54,008 bases of DNA from Fibrobacter succinogenes (GTDB taxonomy: Bacteria > Fibrobacterota > Fibrobacteria > Fibrobacterales > Fibrobacteraceae). Below, piece after piece: positions 1 to 8,568 of this stretch. The notes under the pieces are model-generated. The model did no database searches. It was given only the letters and a program-made list of their open reading frames with translations, and was not told the DNA's origin. The position numbers were made by a program, and so were the translations under genes. Where the stretch lies: NCBI GenBank assembly GCA_902794535.1, contig CADBHQ010000034.1, forward strand, positions 1-54,008, written 5' to 3'. The first letter of the stretch is position 1, and the number at the start of each line of letters is the position of its first letter.

Positions 1-69
1 GCCAGTGCCAGACCGTCAACGCGTGTGACGCGTTGCTAGTATCCTAGGGCTATGCCCGTATATGAAGAA

Positions 70-98
70 CCGCCGGCTACGCCGGCGGGTCACTTTTT
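70..98 (+). terminator. intrinsic terminator for a transcript entering from the left
   Basis: A GC-rich stem (CGCCGGC at 71-77, GCCGGCG at 81-87, TAC loop) is followed by CACTTTTTT. It would end a rightward transcript whose gene lies outside the window. The first 60 bases have short open stretches but nothing I can assign. Confidence 0.5.
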
Positions 99-130
99 TA
101 TGCTCAGGTTATGCTTTGGGGTGCTCATAT

Positions 131-160
131 ACAAAAAAACATCCTGGTGTAGCCAGGATG
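131..160 (-). terminator. intrinsic terminator of the 188-955 lipoprotein gene
   Basis: A perfect 8-bp stem (CATCCTGG at 140-147, CCAGGATG at 153-160) is followed, read on the minus strand, by a run of seven T. It lies about 30 bases beyond the stop codon of the lipoprotein gene. Confidence 0.8.
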
Positions 161-187
161 CTTATCGCTTTAAAATGTTTGGTGAAA

Positions 188-955
188 TTAAATGTCGTCT
201 ATAATCGCAGAAGAGGAACTTTCGACCGGAGCTTCGCTGGAGCTGGATTCTTCAGCCGCCGAAGAAGAGCTTTCGGCCGGAGCGCTGCTGGAGCTAGATT
301 CTTCTTCAGAAGAGGAACTTTCGGCCGGAGCGCTGCTGGAGCTGGATTCTTCTTCAGAAGAAGAACTTTCAGCCGGAGCGCTGCTAGAGCTAGATTCTTC
401 AGAAGAACTGGATTCCACGATCTTCGAAGAGGAGCTTGAAACCGGAGTGTCGCTGGAGCTAGATTCTACAATCTTGGAAGAAGAGCTGGATTCCAAGATT
501 TTCGAAGAAGAACTGCTTTCGACCGGTGCTTCGCTAGAACTGGATTCGTCGTCGATTTCAGAAGAGGAACTTTCTTCGATGTCTTCGCTAGAGCTAGATT
601 CGACAACCTTGGAAGAAGAACTCGGACGCGTTTCGATGGCGTCTTCTTCATTAAAGACGGGCTTTTTCGAACTGGAGCTGACATCTTTGTCAGATTCGCT
701 GCTAGAAGAACGTGTGAGTTCCTTTTCCCAGCCGAGGTCGACCCATTCATTGTTTTCGCAGCGGTAGAAACTGCCGTCGGCGAGAACCTGTTGGACATCG
801 CCCTTGTTAGAAGAACCGCATTTTTCTAATTCAGCCAGAGTCTTTACGACGCCGTCGGGCATGGGAGCCGACGCAGAAGATCCGGAATCGGAATCACCGC
901 AACCGCCCAAAATGGCGACAGATATCATGGAGGCGCTTAGAAAAGCTTTTTTCAT
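188..955 (-). CDS. Ser-repeat lipoprotein
   Basis: This 255-aa protein begins with a lipoprotein signal peptide ending in the lipobox LGGC (Cys19), so it should be lipid-anchored and exported. Residues about 35-75 form a small module with two Cys and an aromatic end (KCGSSNKG... YRCENNEWVDLGW), a short motif I associate with Fibrobacter secreted proteins. Everything after about residue 80 is low-complexity SSSSE/SSSSK/APAESSSS repeat, a typical Fibrobacter linker but here without a C-terminal domain, so the protein is mostly linker. The start is fixed by a strong Shine-Dalgarno AAAGGAGAG just upstream. It is divergent from the TIGR02147 regulator gene at 1225. The molecular role is unknown; a cell-surface spacer is one guess. 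The near-identical repeat units make the length prone to slippage. Confidence 0.85.
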   Translation of the reverse strand: MKKAFLSASMISVAILGGCGDSDSGSSASAPMPDGVVKTLAELEKCGSSNKGDVQQVLADGSFYRCENNEWVDLGWEKELTRSSSSESDKDVSSSSKKPVFNEEDAIETRPSSSSKVVESSSSEDIEESSSSEIDDESSSSEAPVESSSSSKILESSSSSKIVESSSSDTPVSSSSSKIVESSSSEESSSSSAPAESSSSEEESSSSSAPAESSSSEEESSSSSAPAESSSSAAEESSSSEAPVESSSSAIIDDI

Positions 956-1188
956 TCAGTTCTCTCCTTTTTAATTCCCAAAAAGCATTTTAATTTGTAA
1001 CAAACAATATACAAATTTTGTAGTGTTTTTTAAAGATTCGTTTTGCCAAATTGAATAAAAAAAATCTGATTATACATGTTTGGGGGCTTTATTATACATT
1101 TTGTATAATTTAAGAAAAAATATTGATAGAATTGTGTTGAAAATTGCTGAAATTTGCTGAAAATCTTTATTTTTGTATAATAAATGTG

Positions 1189-1217
1189 TTGACTGCGACT
1201 TAGAAAAAAGATATATT
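1189..1217 (+). promoter_or_regulatory. promoter of the TIGR02147 gene, leaderless
   Basis: The -35 box TTGACT (1189-1194), a 17-base spacer and the -10 box TATATT (1212-1217) are followed by seven bases and then the ATG at 1225. No Shine-Dalgarno sequence fits between, so the mRNA probably starts at the initiation codon. Confidence 0.7.
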
Positions 1218-1224
1218 CCTTAAT

Positions 1225-2058
1225 ATGAAATCGGTACTTGAATACAAAGACTATCACCTCTTTATGCAGGATTACTACGACGAACGCAAGCGTCTCGGTG
1301 CGTTTTCGTGGCGCGAATTCTGCAAGAGTGCTGGCTTTACTTCACCGAACTTCTTGAAACTGGTGTGCATGGGCCAAAGCAAGCTCAGCAAGGTCAAGGT
1401 AGACGATGTAGCGAAGGCCATGGGCCTTGTCGGCTACGAGGCGGATTACTTCCGTGCAATGGTTGCGTTCTGCAATGCCGACAAAGATGACGCCAAGAAG
1501 GCGGCCCTCCTTGAAATGCAGAAGATAGCGCTGGAACACAAGGTGCGTGTGGTCGATGGCGATGCATTCCAGTATTATGAATCCTGGAAGTACCCGGTGC
1601 TCAGGGAACTTGCCCCGATGATGTCTGGCGCATGCCCCCGCGACTTGGCCGATGCATGCAAGGAACATGTGTCTGCCGAAGAAGTTCGCGATGTATTGAA
1701 TTTCTTGGTGAAGGCCGGGTTCCTGAAAAAGGACGGCGAAAAGGTTTATACGCAGACCGAACAGACCGTAATCGGTTCGAATGAGGCACTCCCTATAGCC
1801 ATTCGGGCCATGCATAAAGAAATGGCGAATATGGCCGCCCGCGCCGTAGACCGCTATTCTGCAAGCGAACGCTTTTTTACGGGCGTCACGCTCGGCGTAA
1901 ATCAAGAGGCGAGCGCACGGATTGCAAAAGAACTCGATGCCTGCTGCAGAAAAGTGCTTGCGATTGCGAACGAATACAACGACTTGGATCAGGTTTGTAG
2001 AATCAATTTTCAGTTTTTCCCGGTAACGGATAAGATTAAAGAGGTGCACCATGCTTAA
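1225..2058 (+). CDS. TIGR02147 family regulator-like protein
   Basis: The 277-aa protein matches the TIGR02147 family, which I know as a large paralogous family almost confined to Fibrobacter. The N-terminus (KSVLEYKDYHLFMQDYY...) and the segment around residues 25-65 (FSWREFCKSAGFTSPNFLKLV) look like the helix-turn-helix region of these proteins. The middle holds a winged-helix-like segment (AEEVRDVLNFLVKAGFLKKDG) and the C-terminus a helical region ending in INFQFFPVTD. It has no signal peptide and should be cytosolic. The stop overlaps the start of the next lipoprotein gene by 8 bases, so the two are translationally coupled. A role in controlling neighbouring lipoprotein genes is inferred from this linkage and not shown by the sequence. 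Confidence 0.85.
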   Translation: MKSVLEYKDYHLFMQDYYDERKRLGAFSWREFCKSAGFTSPNFLKLVCMGQSKLSKVKVDDVAKAMGLVGYEADYFRAMVAFCNADKDDAKKAALLEMQKIALEHKVRVVDGDAFQYYESWKYPVLRELAPMMSGACPRDLADACKEHVSAEEVRDVLNFLVKAGFLKKDGEKVYTQTEQTVIGSNEALPIAIRAMHKEMANMAARAVDRYSASERFFTGVTLGVNQEASARIAKELDACCRKVLAIANEYNDLDQVCRINFQFFPVTDKIKEVHHA

Positions 2059-2833
2059 GAAATGCACACTAGCCGTCAGTTTCATATCCTCCATTTTCAT
2101 GGTGGCCTGCTCTAGTGATAACGTGGCTGGTGGGACAATCGACCCGAATTCCATTGCCGAAACAAGCAGCTCGTCCGAAGGCGGAAAAGATGCAGATGTG
2201 AAACCGATAGAAACGAGTTCTTCTATCGTTGTCGATACTGTTGCGGTATCCAGCTCGTCTGAAAAATCAGTCTCGTTAAGTTCTAGCTCCTCATGGGTGG
2301 GGCCGAAGAACGTGAGCAGTAGCAGTTCAAATGACGATAAAGGCTTTGTGCCGGATCCGATACCTGTGTCTTCTTCGTCGGCGGTGGATGAAGATCGTAG
2401 CTCTTCGTCGGAATACCATAATCTTCGTGTCCATACAGAGGATTTCAGTTTGCAGTGCAAGGATTATTCACTCTATAATAAAAACGATATTCCCGTTGTC
2501 GCCCCCGAAATCGAACCTCCTTCGGCTCGCTTCTACATGGAAGGGAGTTCAGAAGTGATTCAGTTTGAAAATGTCCAATTCGATGTTCCCTGCGACGAAG
2601 AACAACGGACATCATTCTTGAATAGTGTCAACGAATCTGGCGCCATTGTGGGCCTTGATGGGAGTACGCTGTATGCAACGTTTAGCCGGAGCAAGGGCTT
2701 GGATTATGGCTGTTTCTGCGTGGCGGATGCCGGATTCAAGTTGCCCCAGTACTATCCTGGAATTGAATATGCGGTGTTTGACCAACAGAAACCGCTCCAG
2801 ATGAAAGAGATTCACAATAAGGATATTAACTAA
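2051..2833 (+). CDS. Ser-linker lipoprotein with C-terminal CxC domain
   Basis: This 260-aa lipoprotein has a signal peptide with lipobox MVAC, a Ser-rich linker from about residue 35 to 120 (repeated SSSS blocks), and a folded C-terminal domain of about 140 residues. That domain has a Cys near its start (LQCKDYSLYN), a middle Cys (FDVPCDEEQ) and a CxC pair (YGCFCVADAGFKLP). The same arrangement appears twice in the next gene, so the two proteins share a domain I cannot name. The gene overlaps the end of the TIGR02147 gene, is followed 11 bases later by another lipoprotein gene, and is likely in one operon with both. Function unknown. Confidence 0.85.
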   Translation: MLKKCTLAVSFISSIFMVACSSDNVAGGTIDPNSIAETSSSSEGGKDADVKPIETSSSIVVDTVAVSSSSEKSVSLSSSSSWVGPKNVSSSSSNDDKGFVPDPIPVSSSSAVDEDRSSSSEYHNLRVHTEDFSLQCKDYSLYNKNDIPVVAPEIEPPSARFYMEGSSEVIQFENVQFDVPCDEEQRTSFLNSVNESGAIVGLDGSTLYATFSRSKGLDYGCFCVADAGFKLPQYYPGIEYAVFDQQKPLQMKEIHNKDIN

Positions 2834-2844
2834 AGGAGGAAATC

Positions 2845-3927
2845 ATGAAAAAGTTATTCATTTGCGGTGTAGCACTTTCGCTGATGTTGCTCGCCTGTGG
2901 CGACGATTCGTCTTCGGGCACGGCACCTGAGCCTATTACTGAAGGCAACAGTTCCGCAGTGGAAGAGTCTTCCTCTAGTGAACTTCCACCCGATACAACC
3001 TGTTGCAAGGTGACGAGTTCTTCTTCTAGCGAAGAACTGAGTTCGTCTTCGATTTCGTCTTCTTCACAAGAAGAAACCGTACAGCAGATTAACGATATCT
3101 TTGGAACGTGTCTCGATAAAAAGGTGGACCCCATGTTGGATGCGACTTTGCCTCCTGTAGCCTATTTGGGTTATGAAGACGGAGACGATTCGGCGACGGT
3201 CGTTGTCGAGAATGTTTCGATGAATTGTAGGTCTATCAGTGGAACGAAAAGTATAATTCGTCAACCGATTGTCGGAAATATTTACCTTTCGGCTTCCGGT
3301 GATACTCTTTATATGCAACAAGCGGCGCTTGATACCGTCAATGCCGAACCGGATTGCATTTGTGATTCCCGCCTGATTTTTAAGGTGAAGGCTGACCCCG
3401 CATTTATCAATGCCTCGCTCTTGGTTGCCGTTAGAGACGGTGATTATGGCAACAGAATGGAAATTATTAAGGCGTTTCCACCTGATGAACAGGAACCGCG
3501 GGATTCTATTCCTGCCGCGCAGGATAGTGTTCCCGAATCGACCCCGACGGATTTGGAATTGAAGGGGTTTGAAAGAGGTAAATGCATGAATGATGATCTT
3601 GCTGCCAAGCCAGTTGCAAAGTCTGCCGCTACCGAACTCCCCGAAGCAAGGCAGATTACTTACATGAACGGCGAAACTGTCTTGACTTTGGAAAACGTGA
3701 CGGACTATTGCGGAATTGACGCGAAGGTTTCTCAGAAGATGGTCGGCGATACCTTGATGCTTGACTATTACGATGCAACCAGTGTAACCAAGTGCATTTG
3801 CAACTTTGATAAAATCGAATTCCTGATTGAACCGGAAAATGCAACTGCCCGATACGTCAAGTTCAAGGATGTTCTGTACTGGGTCAATGTGATTATGTAC
3901 GAAGTTGACCCTAATTGGAAAGGGTAA
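2845..3927 (+). CDS. Ser-linker lipoprotein with two CxC domains
   Basis: The start has an ideal Shine-Dalgarno (AAAGGAGG) seven bases upstream. The 360-aa product has a lipoprotein signal ending in LLAC, a short Ser linker (about residues 25-75), and then two copies of a domain of about 110 residues. Copy one runs from IFGTCLDKK through VSMNC to the pair EPDCICDSRLIFKV; copy two from RGKCMNDD through VTDYC to VTKCICNFDKIEFLI. The single domain of the preceding gene is the third copy. The CxC followed by hydrophobic strand residues could form disulfides or bind metal; the sequence does not tell. It is the last gene of the TIGR02147-led operon and is followed by a terminator. Confidence 0.85.
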   Translation: MKKLFICGVALSLMLLACGDDSSSGTAPEPITEGNSSAVEESSSSELPPDTTCCKVTSSSSSEELSSSSISSSSQEETVQQINDIFGTCLDKKVDPMLDATLPPVAYLGYEDGDDSATVVVENVSMNCRSISGTKSIIRQPIVGNIYLSASGDTLYMQQAALDTVNAEPDCICDSRLIFKVKADPAFINASLLVAVRDGDYGNRMEIIKAFPPDEQEPRDSIPAAQDSVPESTPTDLELKGFERGKCMNDDLAAKPVAKSAATELPEARQITYMNGETVLTLENVTDYCGIDAKVSQKMVGDTLMLDYYDATSVTKCICNFDKIEFLIEPENATARYVKFKDVLYWVNVIMYEVDPNWKG

Positions 3928-3949
3928 TTACTCCTTGCTACTCACGAAA

Positions 3950-3980
3950 AACAGGCGCCCCTTTTGGAGCGCCTGTTTTA
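3950..3980. terminator. bidirectional intrinsic terminator
   Basis: The stem AACAGGCGC / GCGCCTGTT has T-runs on both strands (TTTTAATTTC rightward, TTTTTCGTG leftward). It can end both the lipoprotein operon on the plus strand and the GH116 gene on the minus strand. Confidence 0.8.
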
Positions 3981-4008
3981 ATTTCTTTTATTCCCGGAAA
4001 AACGGGGC

Positions 4009-4123
4009 TTATTAGTATAGCGTAGGCGAAAGAGGTAAGTCGTTGAGCGAACATTCGTTGGCCAAAGGCCAAGGCCATGTGAGCGAGACGAGCTCACCTC
4101 TGAAGCTGTAGCTATCCTAATAA
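4009..4123. repeat. palindromic extragenic element at the GH116 stop codon
   Basis: The two ends are imperfect inverted repeats: TTATTAGTATAGCGTAG at the left matches, in reverse complement, TTATTAGGATAGCTACAG at the right. A second pair (AGAGGT and ACCTCT) lies inside, and the centre has GGCCAAAGGCC. The right arm contains the GH116 stop codon. The inner part (GTGAGCGAGACGAG) resembles the linkers of the repeats at 10.0 and 39.4 kb. Confidence 0.55.
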
Positions 4124-7100
4124 AGCAGGGCGAACACCATTCCCGGCCTAAAGTACTTGCCGGCGGTGTACTTGAGGGCCGTGCTGTGGAGCAGCATGAA
4201 CAGTGCGCTTGCTTCAACCTTATTGGCCTTCGCGATGCTGCCGAATGCCTTCGTAAAGGCGGGCAGGTTGCGCGGGAGTTTCGGGCTGATGCGGCTGTCA
4301 GCAAGGAGTGCGCCCTTCTTCAGGAGTTCCTTGTGCATCTTGTCGGCGGCGGTGTCGCTGAGGCCAAATGCCTTCACGAGAGCTTCCGGGTGCAGGCGGC
4401 AGGAACCGTTGAATCCTTCCGGTGCGGCGAACGGGATGCGGGCTTCTTCGTAGAGGTTGCGGATCATGGAATCGCCCATGTCGGCAGCCTGCTTTTCCAA
4501 TCCGTGGTGCATCATGGCGCACATAATGCTGTACTGAATGCCAATCCACACATCGTGAGCCTGGAAGTTGAATTCGTCGAGCGGAGAACCGTCCTTACGC
4601 ACAAGGTTCGCGGCACCGATGAGCGGGCTGTTGGCCTTGTAGTTCGTGTTGAAAACGCGCAACAGGTTGGCTTTCGCCTTCTTCTCGTCGCTAATCGGCT
4701 TGAGGCCGAGCAGGCGGAGGTAAGTGTCGGCGAGCATCGTGTCTGCGAAGACATCGTCGCAGTCGTTAGCAATCTTTGCGTTCCAGCTGGCGGTGAATGC
4801 GTCCTTGCATTGGGCGGTGAGCCATGCCTTCTTGAGACCGCGGAGTTCATTCTTCGAAAGTTCCACGTCGCTCGGGATTGCGCCAGAGTTCAGCCATTCG
4901 TTGATGGTCTTGAGGGTTGCCTTCACGTTGGTACCATCGATAACGAGCGTTTCCTTGATAGCGTCGGCGAGTTGCGGGAGCTTGTCTGCAACAACGTCTT
5001 TTGCTTCCATCGGAGTCACGAAGAAGTGGTAGTAGCCTTCGGCTTCGTCCCAAAGGGCTTCGTCGAATTCCTTGTTGGCTGCGTCGGCCTTGGCGTTCCA
5101 AGTGTCAGCCTGAGCCTTGTCGCCGAGGATTTCGGCAATCTTTGCTGCAGCGCGGAGGCCTGCAATCCAGAGGCTACCGCAGTACACGGAAATGCCGTGG
5201 CTGGAGAGGTTGTCGAACGTGTCGTCGGTACCGTGGGTGAGCGGGAAGTTTTCGCCTTCGTTCACCATCTTTTCCAGATACTGCATGGCGGCGTAAACAG
5301 CTTCCTTGCAATCCTGCAAGTTCTGCTTGTCCTGCGTTTTCACGTAATGACGGAGAACCATCAGCACATACTTCGGAGCGAGATCCTTCCATTCCTTCAC
5401 GTTGTGCCAGTCGTAGGCATCGGGTTCTGCATCGAAGGGGCTTCCGAGGTCGTGAATCACGGCGCCACGCACGGCGCGCGGGCCTTCAAGCTTCGGATCC
5501 GGAAGGTCTGCGAACGGGTGGTTCACATATTCGTGGTGACGACGACGGTTGTCGTTTACGGCGAGAATAGCGTCACCGAAGCGCTTCATGACTACACCGT
5601 CGAGGCGCGGCATCAGGGCCATCAGGCTGAAGCTGCCGTAGAAGTAAACGTCGAGAGAGTTGAAGAACGGATAGTCGGCGCATTCACGGACCAAGAAGCG
5701 GTCGTCCTTGTCCCACACGGTGGCTTCGGCGAGGAAGCTGAGCGTGTTGATGGCGAGGCTCTTGAATTCGTCCTGCTTGGCGGCAGTCTTGTAGAGCTTG
5801 GCGACGGCCTTCTTCGGCACGAGGGCTTCGAAAGCCTTGAGGCGTGCGTCGAAGTTCTTGTCGGCGGCGAGGGCTTCGACCAGGATGGCGCCTACGCGGC
5901 CATAAGCTTCGGGGAAGAATGCGGTGTACTTTTTGGCAGAGGTGAGCTTGTTCAGCTTGATTTCGGGGAAGTCGAGCACCAGGTTGAACTGGAAGCTGAC
6001 CTTCTGCTTCGGCTTGAGAACGGCGGTAACTGCAACAGCACCGGCCATGGTTTCGCGACCGCTGTAGACGTTTTTGACCCAGGCTTCGCAAACGCGACCG
6101 CTACGGAGAGCACCCTTCAGCACGCTGGCAGCGTCATCTTGGTAGAACATCGGCTTCACGGAAACGTTCAGGTTATCCTTCTTGTTCCAGGCGACAGATA
6201 CGCCCATGCAGCCGTTGAAGTCGCTTTCGGCGAGCGGCTTTTCGTTGTAGAATTCGAGACCGCGGACTTCGCGACCATCCTTGGCCTGCTTGCTGAACTT
6301 GACGCCCTTCGGGAAACGAGCAGACGGCACGAGCACGAAGCTCGAGTCCTGAACGCCCTGGCGGTCCTTCTTGGCCATGTAACCGGCGATGCAGTCCTGC
6401 ACCTGCACGATGGTGATTTCGCGGGTTTCCTTGGTGGTATTTTCGAGAGTGAACACGGTGGCGTTCACGGGGAGGCTAGAGAGGCGTTCGTCACCCGGAG
6501 TCACATAGCTGGACTGGGTCTTGGTAATCTGCACGCCCTTGCCTTCGTACTTGGTTTCGCTCACCGGATAGAGGGCGGCGTACTGCATCTTGGCGGCATC
6601 GTAACCGGCCTGGCCCAAGAATTCGCTGTCGTTTGCCCAAGCGGCGGTAAGTGCGCCCTGGCGCACAACCTTTTCGCCCACAACACCGTTGAAGAAGTCG
6701 ATGACGGCGCTGCGGTTGAGTTCGGCACCAGCCTTATTCAAGAGAGCGGCGGTGCGGTCGCTCCATTCAATGTGCCAGCGTTCAAAGTCGGCAGCATTGT
6801 TCTTGAAGAAATCACTCCCTGCAATGGCCTTGTTGAGCTTGGCTTCGGCCTTCTTCTGGTTAGCAAGTTCAGCGGCGCTGAAGAGTGCTTCGCCCTTGGC
6901 GTCCACCAGCGGGTACTTGGCAAGCATCTGCGTAAAGCCGGCGAAGTCGGCAATTTCGAGAGCGGCCTTTGCGTCGATTACGGATTCGCGGAAGAAGAAG
7001 TTGTTGAAACGGAGGTCAGAGGGCTTTTCGGTGCGAACCTGCACGCCCGGCATCACGTTCATTACGGGGGTGGTGCCAGCAGGTGTTGCGGTGAATGTCG

Positions 7101-7197
7101 AGCCGATACCGCCGACAGCAATACCCGTGGTAGAAGGGGTCGTAGAAAGCGGGGTGTACCAGGGCTGGATAAATTCCACGGCGAGGCCCGGGGTCAT
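4117..7197 (-). CDS. GH116 family glycosidase (GBA2-like)
   Basis: The 1026-aa protein resembles glycoside hydrolase family 116, the beta-glucosidase/glucosylceramidase group that includes human GBA2 and archaeal and bacterial homologues. An N-terminal beta-sandwich-like region carries GIGS near residue 30. The catalytic (alpha/alpha)6 part starts near residue 480. Glu505 in RECADYPFFNSLDVYFYGSF aligns with the family nucleophile region and the TDDTFD segment (657-662) with the acid/base Asp region. WKDLAPKYVL and YCGSLWIAGL are further family signatures. There is no signal peptide, so it probably acts on imported oligosaccharides or glucosides in the cytoplasm. The frame stays open and coding-like upstream of this ATG to 7254 (RKNFLAGAKQAGSVQKL) but has no standard start codon there, so the true N-terminus is uncertain. 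The gene stands alone. Confidence 0.85.
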   Translation of the reverse strand: MTPGLAVEFIQPWYTPLSTTPSTTGIAVGGIGSTFTATPAGTTPVMNVMPGVQVRTEKPSDLRFNNFFFRESVIDAKAALEIADFAGFTQMLAKYPLVDAKGEALFSAAELANQKKAEAKLNKAIAGSDFFKNNAADFERWHIEWSDRTAALLNKAGAELNRSAVIDFFNGVVGEKVVRQGALTAAWANDSEFLGQAGYDAAKMQYAALYPVSETKYEGKGVQITKTQSSYVTPGDERLSSLPVNATVFTLENTTKETREITIVQVQDCIAGYMAKKDRQGVQDSSFVLVPSARFPKGVKFSKQAKDGREVRGLEFYNEKPLAESDFNGCMGVSVAWNKKDNLNVSVKPMFYQDDAASVLKGALRSGRVCEAWVKNVYSGRETMAGAVAVTAVLKPKQKVSFQFNLVLDFPEIKLNKLTSAKKYTAFFPEAYGRVGAILVEALAADKNFDARLKAFEALVPKKAVAKLYKTAAKQDEFKSLAINTLSFLAEATVWDKDDRFLVRECADYPFFNSLDVYFYGSFSLMALMPRLDGVVMKRFGDAILAVNDNRRRHHEYVNHPFADLPDPKLEGPRAVRGAVIHDLGSPFDAEPDAYDWHNVKEWKDLAPKYVLMVLRHYVKTQDKQNLQDCKEAVYAAMQYLEKMVNEGENFPLTHGTDDTFDNLSSHGISVYCGSLWIAGLRAAAKIAEILGDKAQADTWNAKADAANKEFDEALWDEAEGYYHFFVTPMEAKDVVADKLPQLADAIKETLVIDGTNVKATLKTINEWLNSGAIPSDVELSKNELRGLKKAWLTAQCKDAFTASWNAKIANDCDDVFADTMLADTYLRLLGLKPISDEKKAKANLLRVFNTNYKANSPLIGAANLVRKDGSPLDEFNFQAHDVWIGIQYSIMCAMMHHGLEKQAADMGDSMIRNLYEEARIPFAAPEGFNGSCRLHPEALVKAFGLSDTAADKMHKELLKKGALLADSRISPKLPRNLPAFTKAFGSIAKANKVEASALFMLLHSTALKYTAGKYFRPGMVFALLY

Positions 7198-7423
7198 CAG
7201 CTTCTGGACGGAACCGGCCTGTTTGGCGCCGGCGAGGAAATTTTTACGGGTTAAAAGTTAAAAATTATAAAGGCTGTAAAAAGGAGGGGCTTTTCCAAAT
7301 GTGTACACAAAATGAACGTTTTCTAAAACGTGTTTTTCCTCACACAAATTTGCATACAAAGCATATTTTCGTGAAAATGGCGAAAAAAAGCGATGAAATG
7401 CGAAAAAATGGGTTTCAAAATGT

Positions 7424-7452
7424 TTGCATTTGTATTTAAAATAACGTATATT
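7424..7452 (+). promoter_or_regulatory. promoter of the 7479 gene
   Basis: The -35 box TTGCAT (7424-7429) and the -10 box TATATT (7447-7452) are separated by exactly 17 bases. A leader of about 20 bases with AAAAGGAGAAC then precedes the ATG at 7479. Confidence 0.75.
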
Positions 7453-7478
7453 TAGATTGATTTAAAAAAGGAGAACTT

Positions 7479-8525
7479 ATGAAAAAGTTTCTGTTAAGTG
7501 TACTCGTTCTTGCTGTTGCCTTGTTTGCCGCCGAAAAGGTTTACCTTGCTCCGGTGGGTCTTACTGGTATGCATGGGGACTATGCTGTTGCATCGTCCAA
7601 ACTCATGAAGGCTTATATCGAAGATGATGGCCGCTATATCTTGGTGGTTGGTTCTGCAGAAGATGGCGTTACGGCTGACAATCAGGCTGCCGTTCGTCAG
7701 AAAGCTACTGAAAAGGGCTGCTCCAAGTATATTATTGCGGAATTTACCCGCCTTGGTGAAAACGTCATCATGTCGTTCAAGCTTTATAGCGTCGACAAGG
7801 ACGCCCCGATTTGGGATGACCGCCTCAAGGCTCGTAACCCGGATGACTTCGATCCGATTATCCAGCGCGTTGCCCGCAATATTGGTACTAAGAACAAGGC
7901 TGTTGACGATACCGATATTTACAGCGTGACTGAACAGGAAACCAAGACTCCGAAGCGCAAGGGTGTTAATTCCTACATCGGTATGTCTGTGGGTGGTCTG
8001 ATGGCTGTTCAGCCTGAAGTTGATGTCTTTGCTGGTCTTGATTTCTTCTTGATGTATGATGCTCAGGTAATCTTGTTCGGTATCGACTGGGATATGTATG
8101 GCTTGGGTGATGACACCCGCCTTGACTACATGGATTTGGCAATTTCTGCTTACTATCCCTTTGGTACCAAGGCAATCACCCCGTTCCTGGGCGGTGGCCT
8201 TGCCTTTAGCAAGACCGAATACGAAAGCAAGGTTCGTTTGGCCGATAGGAACAGCGATGCATACGATTATAAATACAACTATAGCACCGATGACTACGAT
8301 TACAGTGACGAAAGCTCGGGCCTTACAGGCTTCATTGGCGGTGGTGTGATGTTCAACCGTTCCAGCCGCGTGATGTTCATTGCCCAGGTAAAGTACATGC
8401 TCAATTTCTACAAGAACGACATCTACAATGCTAATAAAAGAGATGATGGCGTTACAGAAATTACTGCCAAAGATCATGCAGTTCAGGGTCTCGTCTTTAA
8501 CGTTGGCATTGCTTACGGCTTCTAA
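7479..8525 (+). CDS. probable outer-membrane beta-barrel protein
   Basis: The 348-aa protein has a Sec signal peptide (MKKFLLSVLVLAVALFA, cleavage near AA). Residues about 20-150 form an alpha/beta-like domain (KVYLAPVGLTGMHGDY... LMKAYIEDDGRYILV... GCSKYIIAEFTRLGENVIMSFKLYS) resembling periplasmic domains that read out parameter sets in Fibrobacter proteins. From about residue 160 on, alternating hydrophobic strands with aromatic ends and a final aromatic residue (VFNVGIAYGF) suggest a small outer-membrane barrel, with a Tyr/Asp-rich loop (YDYKYNYSTDDYDYSDE) exposed. I do not recognise a named family. It has its own promoter and Shine-Dalgarno and is 43 bases from the FISUMP lipoprotein gene, with which it may be co-transcribed. 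Confidence 0.8.
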   Translation: MKKFLLSVLVLAVALFAAEKVYLAPVGLTGMHGDYAVASSKLMKAYIEDDGRYILVVGSAEDGVTADNQAAVRQKATEKGCSKYIIAEFTRLGENVIMSFKLYSVDKDAPIWDDRLKARNPDDFDPIIQRVARNIGTKNKAVDDTDIYSVTEQETKTPKRKGVNSYIGMSVGGLMAVQPEVDVFAGLDFFLMYDAQVILFGIDWDMYGLGDDTRLDYMDLAISAYYPFGTKAITPFLGGGLAFSKTEYESKVRLADRNSDAYDYKYNYSTDDYDYSDESSGLTGFIGGGVMFNRSSRVMFIAQVKYMLNFYKNDIYNANKRDDGVTEITAKDHAVQGLVFNVGIAYGF

Positions 8526-8568
8526 TAGACTAGGCTAAAACCGATATTAATTTATTAGAGAGAAAAAC

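Noticed and set aside
1..47. Possible 3' end of a plus-strand gene (CQTVNACDALLVS and stop)
   Set aside because: Only 14 codons; other frames are also open for similar lengths. The terminator at 70-98 suggests a gene upstream but the end cannot be assigned.
192..767. Glu/Leu-rich frame on the plus strand opposite the Ser-repeat lipoprotein
   Set aside because: It is the antisense reading of the SSSSE repeat; the minus-strand gene has signal peptide, Shine-Dalgarno and terminator.
505..955. Second start or split gene inside the Ser-repeat region
   Set aside because: Alternative frames are by-products of the repeat and have no translation signals.
4186..7254. A 1022-codon open frame on the plus strand opposite GH116
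   Set aside because: It mirrors the GH116 gene almost completely, has a low-complexity Val/Glu/Gly/His composition and no family motifs. High third-position bias of the real gene explains the open antisense frame.
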